From the NCBI GenBank assembly GCA_963720775.1, contig CAVRGR010000002.1, positions 124,001-188,000 on the forward strand: a DNA stretch of 64,000 nucleotides. The letters are read 5' to 3'. Positions within the stretch are counted from its first letter, which is position 1. Every line of letters begins with the position of its first letter. Below are positions 54,652 through 63,122 of the stretch, piece by piece. The position numbers and the translations under genes were made by a program. A model generated the notes under the pieces. It saw only the letters and a program-made list of their open reading frames with translations, ran no database searches and was not told where the DNA came from. The stretch comes from JAENVT01 sp963720775 (GTDB lineage Bacteria > Actinomycetota > Acidimicrobiia > Acidimicrobiales > Ilumatobacteraceae).

Positions 54652-55143
54652 ATGCGGATCGTCGAATCGGTGCCGAGCGAACCGGGGCAGGCGGCGTTCG
54701 ATGATTTCTACCGAGCCGAGCGGGCGCCTGCTGTGCGCCTCGCATGGTTGCTGACCCACGACCAGTCCGTCTGTGAGGACGTGGTGCAGGATGCATTCTC
54801 AGCGGTCTTCCATCGCTTCGAGTCGTTGGAGAACCCAGCCGCTTACCTTCGCATCGCTGTCGTCAATCGAGTGCGTGAGATTCATCGTCGCGACGGACGT
54901 GAGGAGCGACGCCTTCGGTTGGTGAGCGTGGGCGCTGAGACGTCCACTTCCGACGCGTCGACCGGCGAGTTCGCTGATGCCATCGCCAAGCTGCCGTATT
55001 CGCAGCGCGCCGCACTCGTGATGCGCTTCTGGGCCGACATGCCCGAAGCCGACATCGCCGCAGCACTGGGCGTGCGACCACCGACGGTCCGCTCGCTGGT
55101 CAGGCGGGCACTTTCCACTCTTCGACAGGAGGTCGAGCCATGA
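54652..55143 (+). CDS. SigE-family ECF sigma factor
   Basis: A 163-residue sigma from ATG 54652. Region 2 is FDDFYRAERAPAVRLAWLLT with CEDVVQDAFSAVFHRFESLE and NPAAYLRIAVVNRVR. Region 4 is AIAKLPYSQRAALVMRFWAD, then DIAAALGVRPPTVRSLVRRA. This is the actinobacterial SigE-like group. ATGA overlap with its membrane partner. Confidence 0.88.
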   Translation: MRIVESVPSEPGQAAFDDFYRAERAPAVRLAWLLTHDQSVCEDVVQDAFSAVFHRFESLENPAAYLRIAVVNRVREIHRRDGREERRLRLVSVGAETSTSDASTGEFADAIAKLPYSQRAALVMRFWADMPEADIAAALGVRPPTVRSLVRRALSTLRQEVEP

Positions 55144-56209
55144 CAGAAACGCTGGAAGATCGAATTCGACAGGTGTTCGACACTGACGCGGCTCGGGCCC
55201 CAATGCCTGACGAAGCATGGCGTGGGCCGACGGTCGGCGTCACCGTCGGTCCCCGGTCGCGCCGACGGCCGATTCTGATGATGTCGGCGGTGGCCGCAGT
55301 CGTCGTGGCCGTTGTGGCGACCGGCTACGTAGTGACGCGCCCAGATGATGATTCACCAGTGGCGGCCTGGCAGCCAGCGGGGGTCGAGTATCCACTCGGC
55401 GATCTGGGCCCGGCGACATCGAGTCACTACATCACGGTGGATGGGCTGTCGTGGGCGATCCAGATTCCTGGTCAGCCGGTGCTAACGATCGTCCGAACGA
55501 TTCAGTACTTCTTTGGTGCGACTGCAGAAGAGCAGCTTTGCGAAGACTTTGCAGGTGGTGCCGGGTGCGCGCCCGACTACACGTGGGGTAAGCAGCCCGA
55601 TATCTCGGTGAGCTCCTCGGTCGACAACCGAGTTGCGGACGAAGACATCTGGATGTGGAACGTGCTCCCGCAAGGCACCACATTCGTGGAGTATGTCGAC
55701 GGCGACACCCACATGTGGCAGCGACCGATAGCGGGCTTTTCCGCGTTTCCTGATGTCAAAGGACGTAGCGAGGTCGCCACTGCCTACGCCGTCGACGGAA
55801 CTGTGCTCGGCCGTGCCGGCAGCGGCATTCCCCAAGACGCACAGAACGAAGCCGGCGGGATCACCCAGGTTCGTGCTGACATCGACAGGTCGCAGAGTGA
55901 GGAACTGACACAGTTGACGTCGACGACGATGCATGACTGCCTTACACAGTCCGGGCGCGACTCTGGGAGTCGATCAATGTCGCGACCTTCGCCGCTGGCA
56001 TCGACGAGCTCGGAATCTGGACTGACTGCGTCGCCCAGACAAAGCAGGTTGTCGCGGCACACGTTGCTGAGATGGATGTACGTATGTACGACCCCGCCGT
56101 CGATGAACCGCAGAATCCGAACTCTCCGATTCAGATTGCCAACCCTGCTGATTGCCACCCGTTAGCGTCTGATCCGACGATCACTGAGTGCTCGGCGCCT
56201 GGCCCGTAG
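55140..56209 (+). pseudogene. Membrane partner of SigE-type sigma, one frameshift
   Basis: Starts ATGA within the sigma stop: MTETLEDRIRQVFDTDAARAP, then a span (ILMMSAVAAVVVAVVATGYVV) and an ectodomain with several Cys (LCEDFAGGAGCAPDY). The frame breaks near 55955-55975. After it, WESINVATFAAGIDELGIWT, VVAAHVAEMDVRMYDPAVDE and IANPADCHPLA continue in a second frame to a TAG at 56207-56209. Adding one base (or removing two) restores a ~356-residue protein. The tail carries further Cys (DC, EC). Confidence 0.7.
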
Positions 56210-56278
56210 GTCAGGCCAGCTGCGGCGGGTTGGTTTGTCTCGTCCAAGGCCCCCATCTGTTGGCGAGGGTAGGGCCTC

Positions 56279-56974
56279 ATGCCGTGGGAGCATGAATGCG
56301 TGCGTTTCCTACTGGTCCACGGCACCACCCAGACGCCCGATGGATGGCGACTGCTCATCGAGGAACTGGACGCGATCGGCCATACTGCCGCGACGACCGA
56401 CCTCGCTCGGTTCGGTGAACGTGCGTCTGCAACTGAGTTTGGGGACGCTGTGGCGGCGGAGCAGTCGGGACCGAGGGTGGACGTCGTCGTCGGACACTCA
56501 GCCGCCGGGTTGCTCTTGCCAGCGATCGCATCGGCGACGGAAGCCAAGATGCAGGCGTACCTTGCAGCGTTCGTCGCCGATGGCTCTCGCAGTCTGATGG
56601 AGGAGCTGAAAGACGATGCCGCTGCCATCTTCAATGCGGACTGGATCGGCCTCGACCCCACCAGCGATCACGACGCGGCTCGGCACTTTCTCTTCCACGA
56701 CTGCAGTCCTGAGGTGGCTGATTGGGCTGTCACCACGTTGCGGACGTTTGTTCCTGCATCGGTGTACTCCGAGCAAGTGATGCTCGCACCGGCCATTCCG
56801 GCCGTGAGCGTTGTGCCGGACAGCGATCGCACGTTGCGGACGGAGTGGATGATTGCTGCATCGAGAGAACGCCTTGGCATCGAGCCGAGCATCGTGCCCG
56901 GTGGTCATTGTCCTCACGTCTCGCGGCCAAGGGACGTGGCGAGGATTCTCGCCTCCGCGCTCGGAGCCCTGTAG
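56279..56974 (+). CDS. Alpha/beta hydrolase
   Basis: A ~231-residue hydrolase: RFLLVHGTTQTPDGWRLLIE (oxyanion HG), VVVGHSAAGLLLP (GxSxG nucleophile), SVVPDSDRTLRTEWM (Asp region) and VPGGHCPHVSRP (catalytic His). It resembles the small EstC/salicylate-esterase-like group. GTG 56300 may be the real start. It is cargo between two sigma/partner pairs; substrate unknown. Confidence 0.82.
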   Translation: MPWEHECVRFLLVHGTTQTPDGWRLLIEELDAIGHTAATTDLARFGERASATEFGDAVAAEQSGPRVDVVVGHSAAGLLLPAIASATEAKMQAYLAAFVADGSRSLMEELKDDAAAIFNADWIGLDPTSDHDAARHFLFHDCSPEVADWAVTTLRTFVPASVYSEQVMLAPAIPAVSVVPDSDRTLRTEWMIAASRERLGIEPSIVPGGHCPHVSRPRDVARILASALGAL

Positions 56975-57074
56975 CGCATAGCTTGCCAAAGTCTCAGTGC
57001 GCCCCGTTGGGTTTTCGCAGACTTGTTCGGGCTGCGCGCAACATTTCGGGTGGCGTGATCGTCAATGAGACTGT

Positions 57075-57554
57075 ATGGCCACGTCTTCTACCGAGAATCC
57101 CGTGCAGGGCCATCCTGGCGATGTGGCCGAACTGTTCCGGCTGTACCGCGTGCCGATGATTCGGATGGCGTACGTGCTGACGAGCGACGCGGCGATCGCC
57201 GAGGAGATCGTGCAGGACGCGTTCTTGAAGGTCCACGCGAGCTGGCCCAGGCTTGACAACCCGATTGGGTATCTCCGGACAGCCGTCGTCAATGGCTGCT
57301 ACTCGTTTCATCGTCGTCGAGCCATCGAGCAGCGGCATGCTCCTCGCGTGGCCGACTCGACCTTCCAGATCCCCGATGAGCTAGGTGACGCTCTCGCCAA
57401 GTTGGGTGATCGTCAGCGTGTGGTGCTCGCGCTTCGCTACTACTGCGATCTGCCTGATGCTGAGATCGCCCGAGTGATCGGCGCACGTCCGTCCACTGTT
57501 CGTTCCCTCATCCGCCGCGCCCTGATCGCGCTACACAAGGAGTTAGAGCAATGA
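57075..57554 (+). CDS. SigE-family ECF sigma factor
   Basis: A 159-residue sigma: VAELFRLYRVPMIRMAYVLT, EEIVQDAFLKVHASWPRLDN, YLRTAVVNGCYSFHRRR, and region 4 KLGDRQRVVLALRYYCDLPD with EIARVIGARPSTVRSLIRRA. It shares gene order (sigma, ATGA, membrane partner) with the pair at 54652-56209. Confidence 0.88.
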   Translation: MATSSTENPVQGHPGDVAELFRLYRVPMIRMAYVLTSDAAIAEEIVQDAFLKVHASWPRLDNPIGYLRTAVVNGCYSFHRRRAIEQRHAPRVADSTFQIPDELGDALAKLGDRQRVVLALRYYCDLPDAEIARVIGARPSTVRSLIRRALIALHKELEQ

Positions 57555-57995
57555 CCAGTTCGACCCTGGAAGATCGTCTCCGCTCGCACTATGCGAGTGT
57601 CGCTGATCGGCTTGTTCTGTCCGAGACCGATTTCGATGACGTAACCCTGATTCCTTTGCGCCCGGCGCAGGCAGGGTCCCCGCGGTGGCGACTCGTGGTC
57701 GCTGCGGCCGCTTCGATCGTGGTCGTGGCCGGTTTGGGATTTGTCGCACTTCGGCCGGATCACACGGTCACTCCGGCCAACACGCCGGCACCGCCGCAGA
57801 CTCTCGCAGGTGAGACCGAGGAGCAGGGGAGCCAACGCGGTCTGGACGGCATGCATGATCGAGCACGGCATCACGCTCGGCACGCCGGGCGCGGATGGTG
57901 GCCTCCCGTTCTCCGGTCCCGACGAGGCCACGACAATGCAAGCAGTCGACGACTGCCAAGCAGTCCTCATCGCGGCAGGATTCGCAGAGCCCTGA
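57551..57995 (+). pseudogene. Short membrane partner of sigma factor, one frameshift
   Basis: Starts ATGA in the sigma stop: MTSSTLEDRLRSHYASVADR, followed by a span (WRLVVAAAASIVVVAGLGFVAL). The frame shifts at a GGGG run near 57827-57832. Dropping one base gives ANAVWTACMIEHGITLG and MQAVDDCQAVLIAAGFAEP with stop at 57993-57995, a ~147-residue product with two ectodomain Cys. Shorter than the other partners, but the same N-terminal style (TLEDRxR). Confidence 0.68.
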
Positions 57996-58045
57996 GCCGC
58001 GTTCTGAGCAATCCGCGGATCACTCCGTGGCGTTCCGAGGAGAAG

Positions 58046-58064
58046 ATCCAACATTTCATCCAAC
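58046..58064 (+). repeat. Two ATCCAAC repeats near attR
   Basis: ATCCAAC at 58046-58052 and 58058-58064, 12 bases apart, about 110 bases inside attR. Same heptamer and orientation as the three copies next to attL. Confidence 0.5.
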
Positions 58065-58171
58065 AAACCTGTCGATACGGGGCAACACAGGGCATCACCA
58101 CCCGGACTGGCAAACGGACAAACACCAGCTAGATGGCACTATTCAACACCACATGGACGGGTCATCGTCGA

Positions 58172-58216
58172 CTCATAACCCCTGGGTCGCGGGTTCGATC
58201 CCCGCCCGCCCCACCA
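58172..58216 (+). repeat. attR: 45-bp copy of tRNA 3' half
   Basis: Exact copy of 43310-43354, but with no 5' tRNA half in front, so it is not a tRNA gene. It marks the right end of the element; the original tRNA 3' flank (AAAGACTCTGTGG) follows. Confidence 0.93.
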
Positions 58217-58281
58217 AAGACTCTGTGGAGTGCTTCACGCCCATGCCCGTGCCTGGAGACACTCCACATCGGGTTGAGGTA

Positions 58282-59076
58282 TTACCGCTGGCGGCGGATG
58301 CGTCCGTCGGCGCCCATGTCGCCGCCTGCGATGGCGACCGAAGTCTGCGTCGATGGGTTGGCGAGGCGCATGACCACCTGCACGATCGTCCACATCGGGG
58401 CGAGGATCAGCGCGATTCGAACGGCCCTGACGTCCGATTGAGCAATGGCGAGCCACGTCATCGATCCGAGCCAGGCGATCATGAACGCGAGCGAGATCGG
58501 TCGATGCTCACGGACCGAGACGGGATGGGCGAACTGCACGCGCGACAGCGTGAGGCCGATGAAGATCACACAGATCGCCAGGTTCACCCAGAGGTTGGCA
58601 CGGATGAGGAAGAGCGTCGGGATGATCATGTTCCACTCGGCGGGAAACCCGTTGAACCACCCGTCGGGCGTCTCCTGATCCGTGCGCGCCATCCAGAGTG
58701 CGCTGACGAAGAGAATCGCCAAGCCGATCGGCACGACGGTGTCGTCGGGGAGGATGCTGAACCGGTACAGAAATGCGACGGGCACGATGGTGCACGTGAA
58801 GTAGTCGATGATGAGATCGAGTGAGTTGCCGTTCAGTGTGGGGATCCGCGAGCGCACGTCGAGCTTGCGGGCAATCGGCCCGTCGACACCATCGAGCAGC
58901 AAGGCACCGATCAGCCACAGGATGGCCGCTCGGGCGTGACCGCCGATCACTGAGTTGAGGCCGAGATACCCCACGATCACGCCGCTCGCCGTCAGGGCAT
59001 GCACAGCCCACGCGTTGCGGACGTGTTGCCGGGTGTAGATCCCGGCACGGGTCGCGTGTGACGACACATCGGGCAC
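58282..59076 (-). CDS. CDP-alcohol phosphatidyltransferase, Pcs-like
   Basis: A 264-residue membrane enzyme with seven or eight spans. The family motif reads LLLDGVDGPIARKLDVRSRI followed by GNSLDLIIDY, matching D-G-x2-A-R-x8/9-G-x3-D-x3-D. FPAEWNMIIPTLFLI and length resemble phosphatidylcholine synthase (CDP-diacylglycerol + choline) rather than PgsA. Substrate assignment is an inference. First chromosomal gene beyond the element, 65 bases from attR. Confidence 0.8.
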   Translation of the reverse strand: MPDVSSHATRAGIYTRQHVRNAWAVHALTASGVIVGYLGLNSVIGGHARAAILWLIGALLLDGVDGPIARKLDVRSRIPTLNGNSLDLIIDYFTCTIVPVAFLYRFSILPDDTVVPIGLAILFVSALWMARTDQETPDGWFNGFPAEWNMIIPTLFLIRANLWVNLAICVIFIGLTLSRVQFAHPVSVREHRPISLAFMIAWLGSMTWLAIAQSDVRAVRIALILAPMWTIVQVVMRLANPSTQTSVAIAGGDMGADGRIRRQR

Positions 59077-59105
59077 CGCGCGGTGATACCCGAATGCGAC
59101 TTGAC

Positions 59106-59498
59106 CTAACCCGGCGAAGCGGGTGAATCGACGCGGCTCACCCAGTCGCCGTTACCGATCTCGGCGAACCCATCCTCTCCGCCGTACTCGTACGCCCAAG
59201 CGGCCAAGCCGGACGAGGTGGTGATGGACACACGGTGGAACAGGTCGATCACCGCGCCCTCGACCTCGTCGAGCAACTGGAGGCATTCGTCGAGCCGTTC
59301 GGTCCCGAGGGCATAGACCATGCCATGGATCGAACCGGAGCGACCAAAGCGCGCCGCGGGGTAGCCGTGACCGGTGTCGTAGAGCACTCCGTTGGCCGAG
59401 TCGGCGTGACCGTCGTCGACGACGAACGGGGCGAGGTGCTCCCATCGTTGCTGGCCCGGCCGCAACGTGCCGTACACGAAGAGGTGGTCGATCGTCAT
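59106..59498 (-). CDS. Gamma-glutamylcyclotransferase-like protein
   Basis: A 130-residue AIG2/GGCT fold: HLFVYGTLRPGQQRWEHLAP (nucleotide-like loop) and the catalytic Glu in LLDEVEGAVIDLFHRV. Start ATG 59498 overlaps the stop of the upstream dioxygenase by four bases. Acts on gamma-glutamyl or similar amine substrates; exact one unknown. Confidence 0.85.
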   Translation of the reverse strand: MTIDHLFVYGTLRPGQQRWEHLAPFVVDDGHADSANGVLYDTGHGYPAARFGRSGSIHGMVYALGTERLDECLQLLDEVEGAVIDLFHRVSITTSSGLAAWAYEYGGEDGFAEIGNGDWVSRVDSPASPG

Positions 59499-60217
59499 TG
59501 GACGGGTCGGTGGTTGCCGACCGACGGTGGTTGCAACAGCAGCAGTTGCCGCGGTGTGCACGCCTCGACCAGCTCGGCAGGCCATCGCTCGTGCGACCAC
59601 GCGGAGTTGCCCGGGGAGTACTTGTACAGCAACGTCCGACGTTGCGTGTTGCCTCGCCATGTCGCTGTGCCGTGCCTGAGCGCCTCACTGAAGATGACTA
59701 CGTCGCCGGCTTGCATCGCCACCTCGACGACGAGGTCGTCGTCGAAGCGAGCCGGTGGCGCGAAGTTGGCCTTGTGACTCCCGGGCACGCAGATGAAACC
59801 GCCGCGACCGGCAAGGTGGTCGACCAGTACCCATTGCACGGCGACGAGCCCGGTGCGGATCTCCTGCCCGTGCACCGAGTAGTACTGGGCCGGATCGAAC
59901 GGAGTTCCACCGCCGTGCAATCCGAGGCCGCTCGTGCCTGGGCGCATGATGATCCCGTAGCTGTGATCGAGGCGAACACCTCGCCCGCACAGCTCGAGAA
60001 CGATGTCGAAGATTCCGGCGTGGTCCATCAGGTCGCGGAACCGGCGCGCCGCAGTGAGGTGATTGGTGAACCGCTGGCTCATCAAGTCGTCGCCAGGTTC
60101 CGGTGGACCGAGCACATCGATCGCCACGTTCAGTGCCTCGACGTCTCCTCGCGCCAAGACTTGACGACGAACGAGGAAGCCCTGCAGGTCGAAGCGATAG
60201 CGCTCCTCCGGTGTCAT
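59495..60217 (-). CDS. Phytanoyl-CoA dioxygenase family protein
   Basis: A 240-residue Fe(II)/2-oxoglutarate oxygenase-type protein: LGLHGGGTPFDPAQYY (first metal His region), VLVDHLAGRGGFICVPGSHK and VVIFSEALRHGTATWRGNTQ with the distal His and the RR that binds 2-oxoglutarate. ATG 60217 overlaps the stop of the small acidic gene. Substrate unknown. Confidence 0.85.
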   Translation of the reverse strand: MTPEERYRFDLQGFLVRRQVLARGDVEALNVAIDVLGPPEPGDDLMSQRFTNHLTAARRFRDLMDHAGIFDIVLELCGRGVRLDHSYGIIMRPGTSGLGLHGGGTPFDPAQYYSVHGQEIRTGLVAVQWVLVDHLAGRGGFICVPGSHKANFAPPARFDDDLVVEVAMQAGDVVIFSEALRHGTATWRGNTQRRTLLYKYSPGNSAWSHERWPAELVEACTPRQLLLLQPPSVGNHRPVQ

Positions 60218-60444
60218 CAGTCGTCTGGGTGCTCGATGGCGTCGAGGAAGGCGTCGACGTCGTCGTCCTCGCCGCCCACCAACCAGATCACTACGCCGTC
60301 TTCGTTGTCCTGATCGGGCTCGTCGTCCTGCCACGGCAGCATGCCCTCGACGCTGTAGCGGTCGACGGTGATGTCGTCGTGCTCGTCGACCACAGGCGCG
60401 ACGATTGCCAGCTCGACCTCGGCGTCAGGTGGTTGATCCTTCAA
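60217..60444 (-). CDS. Small acidic protein, N terminus uncertain
   Basis: TTG 60444 gives 75 residues, very acidic (LVGGEDDDVDAFLDAIEHPDD). Upstream codons in the same frame (AFIRVDELIEIL) look coding, but a TAG closes the frame without an ATG, GTG or TTG, while a GTG sits one frame away. The true start may therefore be lost to a one-base error. It belongs to the minus-strand group 61055-59106. Confidence 0.6.
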   Translation of the reverse strand: MKDQPPDAEVELAIVAPVVDEHDDITVDRYSVEGMLPWQDDEPDQDNEDGVVIWLVGGEDDDVDAFLDAIEHPDD

Positions 60445-60485
60445 GATCTCGATGAGTTCGTCGACGCGGATGAACGCACCCTAGT

Positions 60486-61055
60486 TCAGGATTCGGCCAA
60501 CCAACCGGGAGCATGTTCGAGGAGGAACAGGCTGACTTCCTTGCAACGATCGAGGGTGTCACAGAACGGCGCCTCCTCGCCGAGCAAGACATCGGCGAGG
60601 TCGACGGGGATGCGTGCCACCATCGCCAGGCTTCGCTCGGGAGCATCGGTGACGCTGGCGAACGAGTCGGTAGCCGACACCTCGACGGGCAGTTCGAGCC
60701 CGCCGACGCCGGCGATCTCTGTAGCGAGCACGAGAAGATCGGGCGGCTCGGGAAGCGGTGGCAGCGTCCACGTGAACAGCAGCGGGAAGGTGAAGCCGCG
60801 AGGTGGATCGGCATCGGGATCGTCCTGCTTGATGACCTCGTCTTCGAAGCCGAGCAACGCTCTGGGATCGACCTCGAGCGAGAGATGCAGGTCGATCGGA
60901 CCGTTGCAGGCCTCTTCGGGGTGGAGGTCGACCTCCCACAGTTGGCGCAGCGAGTACGTCTCGACGAAGTGACGTTCGTCGTGCACGTGGAACCCGTGGT
61001 CAACGGCGTGGCTCTTCAATTCGGCGACGAATCCGGCCACATCGATGACTGCCAT
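60486..61055 (-). CDS. Conserved hypothetical protein
   Basis: A 189-residue soluble protein from ATG 61055: MAVIDVAGFVAELKSHAVDH, YSLRQLWEVDLHPEEACNGP, then a Pro-rich beta-strand section and a C-terminal helix SLFLLEHAPGWLAES. No signal or span. I do not recognise the family. First gene of a minus-strand operon and divergent from the inositol-phosphatase-family gene by 26 bases. Confidence 0.7.
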   Translation of the reverse strand: MAVIDVAGFVAELKSHAVDHGFHVHDERHFVETYSLRQLWEVDLHPEEACNGPIDLHLSLEVDPRALLGFEDEVIKQDDPDADPPRGFTFPLLFTWTLPPLPEPPDLLVLATEIAGVGGLELPVEVSATDSFASVTDAPERSLAMVARIPVDLADVLLGEEAPFCDTLDRCKEVSLFLLEHAPGWLAES

Positions 61056-61081
61056 GCACCCCGACACTACCGTGAGGAGTG

Positions 61082-61825
61082 ATGATCGTCGACGGGCTGG
61101 GGTTGTTGCACGAGGTCGGTGACGCTGTCGCGGCCGCGATGCAGACGGTTACCGACTGGGGGCCGAGCGGCGGACGTGACGGTCAGTACGCGCTCGACGT
61201 GACCACCGATGAAGCGGCGCTGGCCGTGCTGCGCCGCGCGGGAGTGGGCGTGCTGTCGGAGGAGAGCGGCGTGAAACCGGGCACGACGAGCGACATCGTC
61301 GTGATCGATCCCATCGACGGATCGACCAACGCCAGTCGCGGCATCCCGTGGTTTGCGACGTCGTTGTGCCTCGTCGACGAGGAAGGTCCAGCGGCAGCGC
61401 TCGTCGTCAACCAGGCCAGCGGAGTTCGCTACTCGGCGCTGCGAGGGGGAGGAGCATGGTGCGGCGAGCGCCAGTTGCGACCGTCGGGTTGCATCGACTT
61501 GTCTGCGGCGATCGTCGTGGTATCCGCCGTGCCACCCGCCGACGTCGGCTGGGCGCAGTTTCGCGCCCTGGGTGCGTGCGCGCTCGACCTGTGCGCGCTC
61601 GCTGACGGAGCAGTCGACGCGTACGTCGACTTCGGATCCGAACAGCACGGTCTTTGGGACTACCTCGGTGCATGGCTGATCTGCCGCGAGGCCGGCATCG
61701 ACGTCGTCGATGCCTTCGAGCGACCGATGCTGCACATGGACCACGCGGCGCGTCGAACACCGGTTGCCGCCTCGTCGCCGGAACTGCTGTCCGCGTTGCT
61801 CGCCACCCGTCGCCGATCCGCGTAG
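61082..61825 (+). CDS. Inositol monophosphatase family protein
   Basis: A 247-residue Mg-dependent phosphatase: VLSEESG (metal Glu), VIDPIDGSTNASRGIPW (DPIDGTxN box) and LWDYLGAWLICREAG (second signature WDxxG/A). Could act on inositol phosphate, histidinol phosphate (HisN-type) or PAP; with mshD in the same window an inositol-1-phosphatase for mycothiol is one possibility. ATG 61082 is preferred over GTG 61079. Confidence 0.88.
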   Translation: MIVDGLGLLHEVGDAVAAAMQTVTDWGPSGGRDGQYALDVTTDEAALAVLRRAGVGVLSEESGVKPGTTSDIVVIDPIDGSTNASRGIPWFATSLCLVDEEGPAAALVVNQASGVRYSALRGGGAWCGERQLRPSGCIDLSAAIVVVSAVPPADVGWAQFRALGACALDLCALADGAVDAYVDFGSEQHGLWDYLGAWLICREAGIDVVDAFERPMLHMDHAARRTPVAASSPELLSALLATRRRSA

Positions 61826-61889
61826 CTTCGACAGGCGCTGTCTGCTTCGAAAGTTCGCACTTCCTCTAGGCTGACGACTCCGCTTCGGC

Positions 61890-61963
61890 GGGCGCATAGC
61901 TCAGCTGGTTAGAGCACCGCCCTTACAAGGCGGGTGTCGGGGGTTCGAGTCCCTCTGCGCCCA
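61890..61963 (+). tRNA. tRNA-Val (UAC)
   Basis: A 74-base cloverleaf: acceptor GGGCGCA/TGCGCCC, D-arm TAGCTCAGCTGGTTAGAGCA, anticodon TAC at 61924-61926 in loop CTTACAA, T-arm GTTCGAGTC, CCA encoded to 61966. Confidence 0.97.
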
Positions 61964-62084
61964 CCATGAGACCAGCTCAATGGTGTAGGTCATCTGGTGG
62001 GTGGCCCGGGTGGGCGACGCAGAGCGTTGAAAATCCAAGGTCGGACCCCCGGGTGCGTTGAGGTTGGTAATCAAGCCCAAGGAG

Positions 62085-62561
62085 CTAACGAGCGAAGGTC
62101 CCGACATATGTCGGGTCGAATTCCTGGTGTTCGACGACCCACTTCGTCAACCGTGGCACGACCCAGAACAGGTAGATGCCGAGGGTAATGATGCTGAAGA
62201 ACCACCACTTGATCCAGTTGCCGAAGAGCCGAGGTGCGGTGCCAGTGAAGCGCAGCCGGTGGCCGCTGAGGTACGTGTGCTTCGTCTGCCAGCGATACTT
62301 CATCACGATCGCCCACGGCAAGCAGATGCCGAGGGTGAGGACCGTGACGAGAAACCCGGCGATCGCCGTACCGAGATAGGTGCCAGCTCCACCGTCAAAT
62401 GCGAAGAGCTTCACCGGCACTCCCGTTACTGGATGAAACCCAGTGATCTGCGGTTGTGACGGAAGTCCCGGGGGCGGTGGCGGTGGTTGGACGTGGGGCT
62501 GTTGTACCGGAGCACTTGGCTGTTGCCACACTGCCGGGCTGGAATCCTGACTTTCACTCAC
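62085..62561 (-). CDS. DUF898-like membrane protein
   Basis: A 158-residue protein: a Pro/Gln-rich cytoplasmic N terminus (QPHVQPPPPPPGLPSQPQ), a span (GTAIAGFLVTVLTLGICLPW) and a second (FFSIITLGIYLFWVV). HTYLSGHRLRFTGTAPRLFG and IKWWFFSIITLGIYLFW are typical of DUF898 (YjgN-like). Function unknown. Confidence 0.8.
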   Translation of the reverse strand: MSESQDSSPAVWQQPSAPVQQPHVQPPPPPPGLPSQPQITGFHPVTGVPVKLFAFDGGAGTYLGTAIAGFLVTVLTLGICLPWAIVMKYRWQTKHTYLSGHRLRFTGTAPRLFGNWIKWWFFSIITLGIYLFWVVPRLTKWVVEHQEFDPTYVGTFAR

Positions 62562-62867
62562 GTCACCCTCCCCTGGAGTTGCTGGTCATTCAGCACGCCT
62601 CGTGGCACATGCTAGGCACACCTCCGAGAGTCTGGAACCTACTGCCGTGACTGGCTCACACCGGGCGCCGTGGGCTCGGTTTCGCCGTGCTCGTCACTTC
62701 CGCAGATTGGGCTATTGACCGAGTCGAAGTTGTCCGACCGCCAGACTACTTGGTGTGGCCGGAAGCGGCTTTGCCGGTCCGAGCCGAGGTCTCATGTGAG
62801 GGCGACGACTGTTGCGCCCTCGACGGAGTGGGACCCGTCTCGTCGTCTCCGCGGATCCCAGGGCGGA
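62562..62867. other. Region without a supported gene
   Basis: About 300 bases between the DUF898 gene and a truncated gene; overlapping short frames lack domains. No RNA or repeat found. Confidence 0.4.
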
Positions 62868-63122
62868 TCAGTCGGGGCGTGGTGCGGTGTAGCGCCAGAG
62901 GATGGTGTTGTCCACGAAGAGGTCCGTCGCCCAGATCAGCTTGGCAATCGGGTACCACGTGATGATGTCGTAGCCCTCTTTCGGACTCACTTGGGCCGCG
63001 GTGTAGACGGTTGCGGGTGACCAGCTGGATGCATCGAAACCGACGTTGGCCCATCCGTCGGGTTCGGTCTTGTTCTCGTAGGTGCACGTCGTGTTCGGGT
63101 CGGGGCTGGTCACGCACGACAT
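62868..63122 (-). pseudogene. C-terminal fragment of a secreted-type protein
   Basis: 84 residues: TCTYENKTEPDGWANVGFDA, then SSWSPATVYTAAQVSPKEGY and DLFVDNTILWRYTAPRPD. This resembles the end of a galactose-binding-like or lectin-like ectodomain, starting mid-domain with no signal peptide. The upstream side is overlapped by the kinase frame from the opposite strand, so the 5' part seems to be missing. Confidence 0.5.

Larger units (their letters stand above)
43355..58216 (+). mobile_element. 14.9-kb tRNA-integrated mobilizable element, decayed
   Basis: Bounded by the 45-bp repeat in the CAU tRNA and its copy at 58172-58216, with a tyrosine integrase as first gene. Contents in order: integrase; two minus-strand ECF sigma/membrane-protein pairs; a dead integrase 3' fragment; VapBC-type modules; an HTH protein; an excisionase-like gene; a MobF-type relaxase-helicase; two plus-strand ECF sigma/membrane-protein pairs with an alpha/beta hydrolase between. 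No coupling protein, type IV secretion or replication gene was seen, so it would need a helper to move. Many genes are frameshifted. Confidence 0.88.

Noticed and set aside
58172..58216. A third tRNA with CAU anticodon at the element's right end
   Set aside because: Only the 3' half from the anticodon loop is present; the acceptor 5' strand and D-arm are missing, so it is an att copy.
60217..60444. Toxin-antitoxin or immunity gene because it is small and acidic
   Set aside because: No partner gene or family motif; it sits in an enzyme operon with uncertain start.
61901..62107. Minus-strand frame ending QRDSNPRHPPCKGGALTS
   Set aside because: It is the well-known spurious translation through a tRNA antisense strand (tRNA-Val here).
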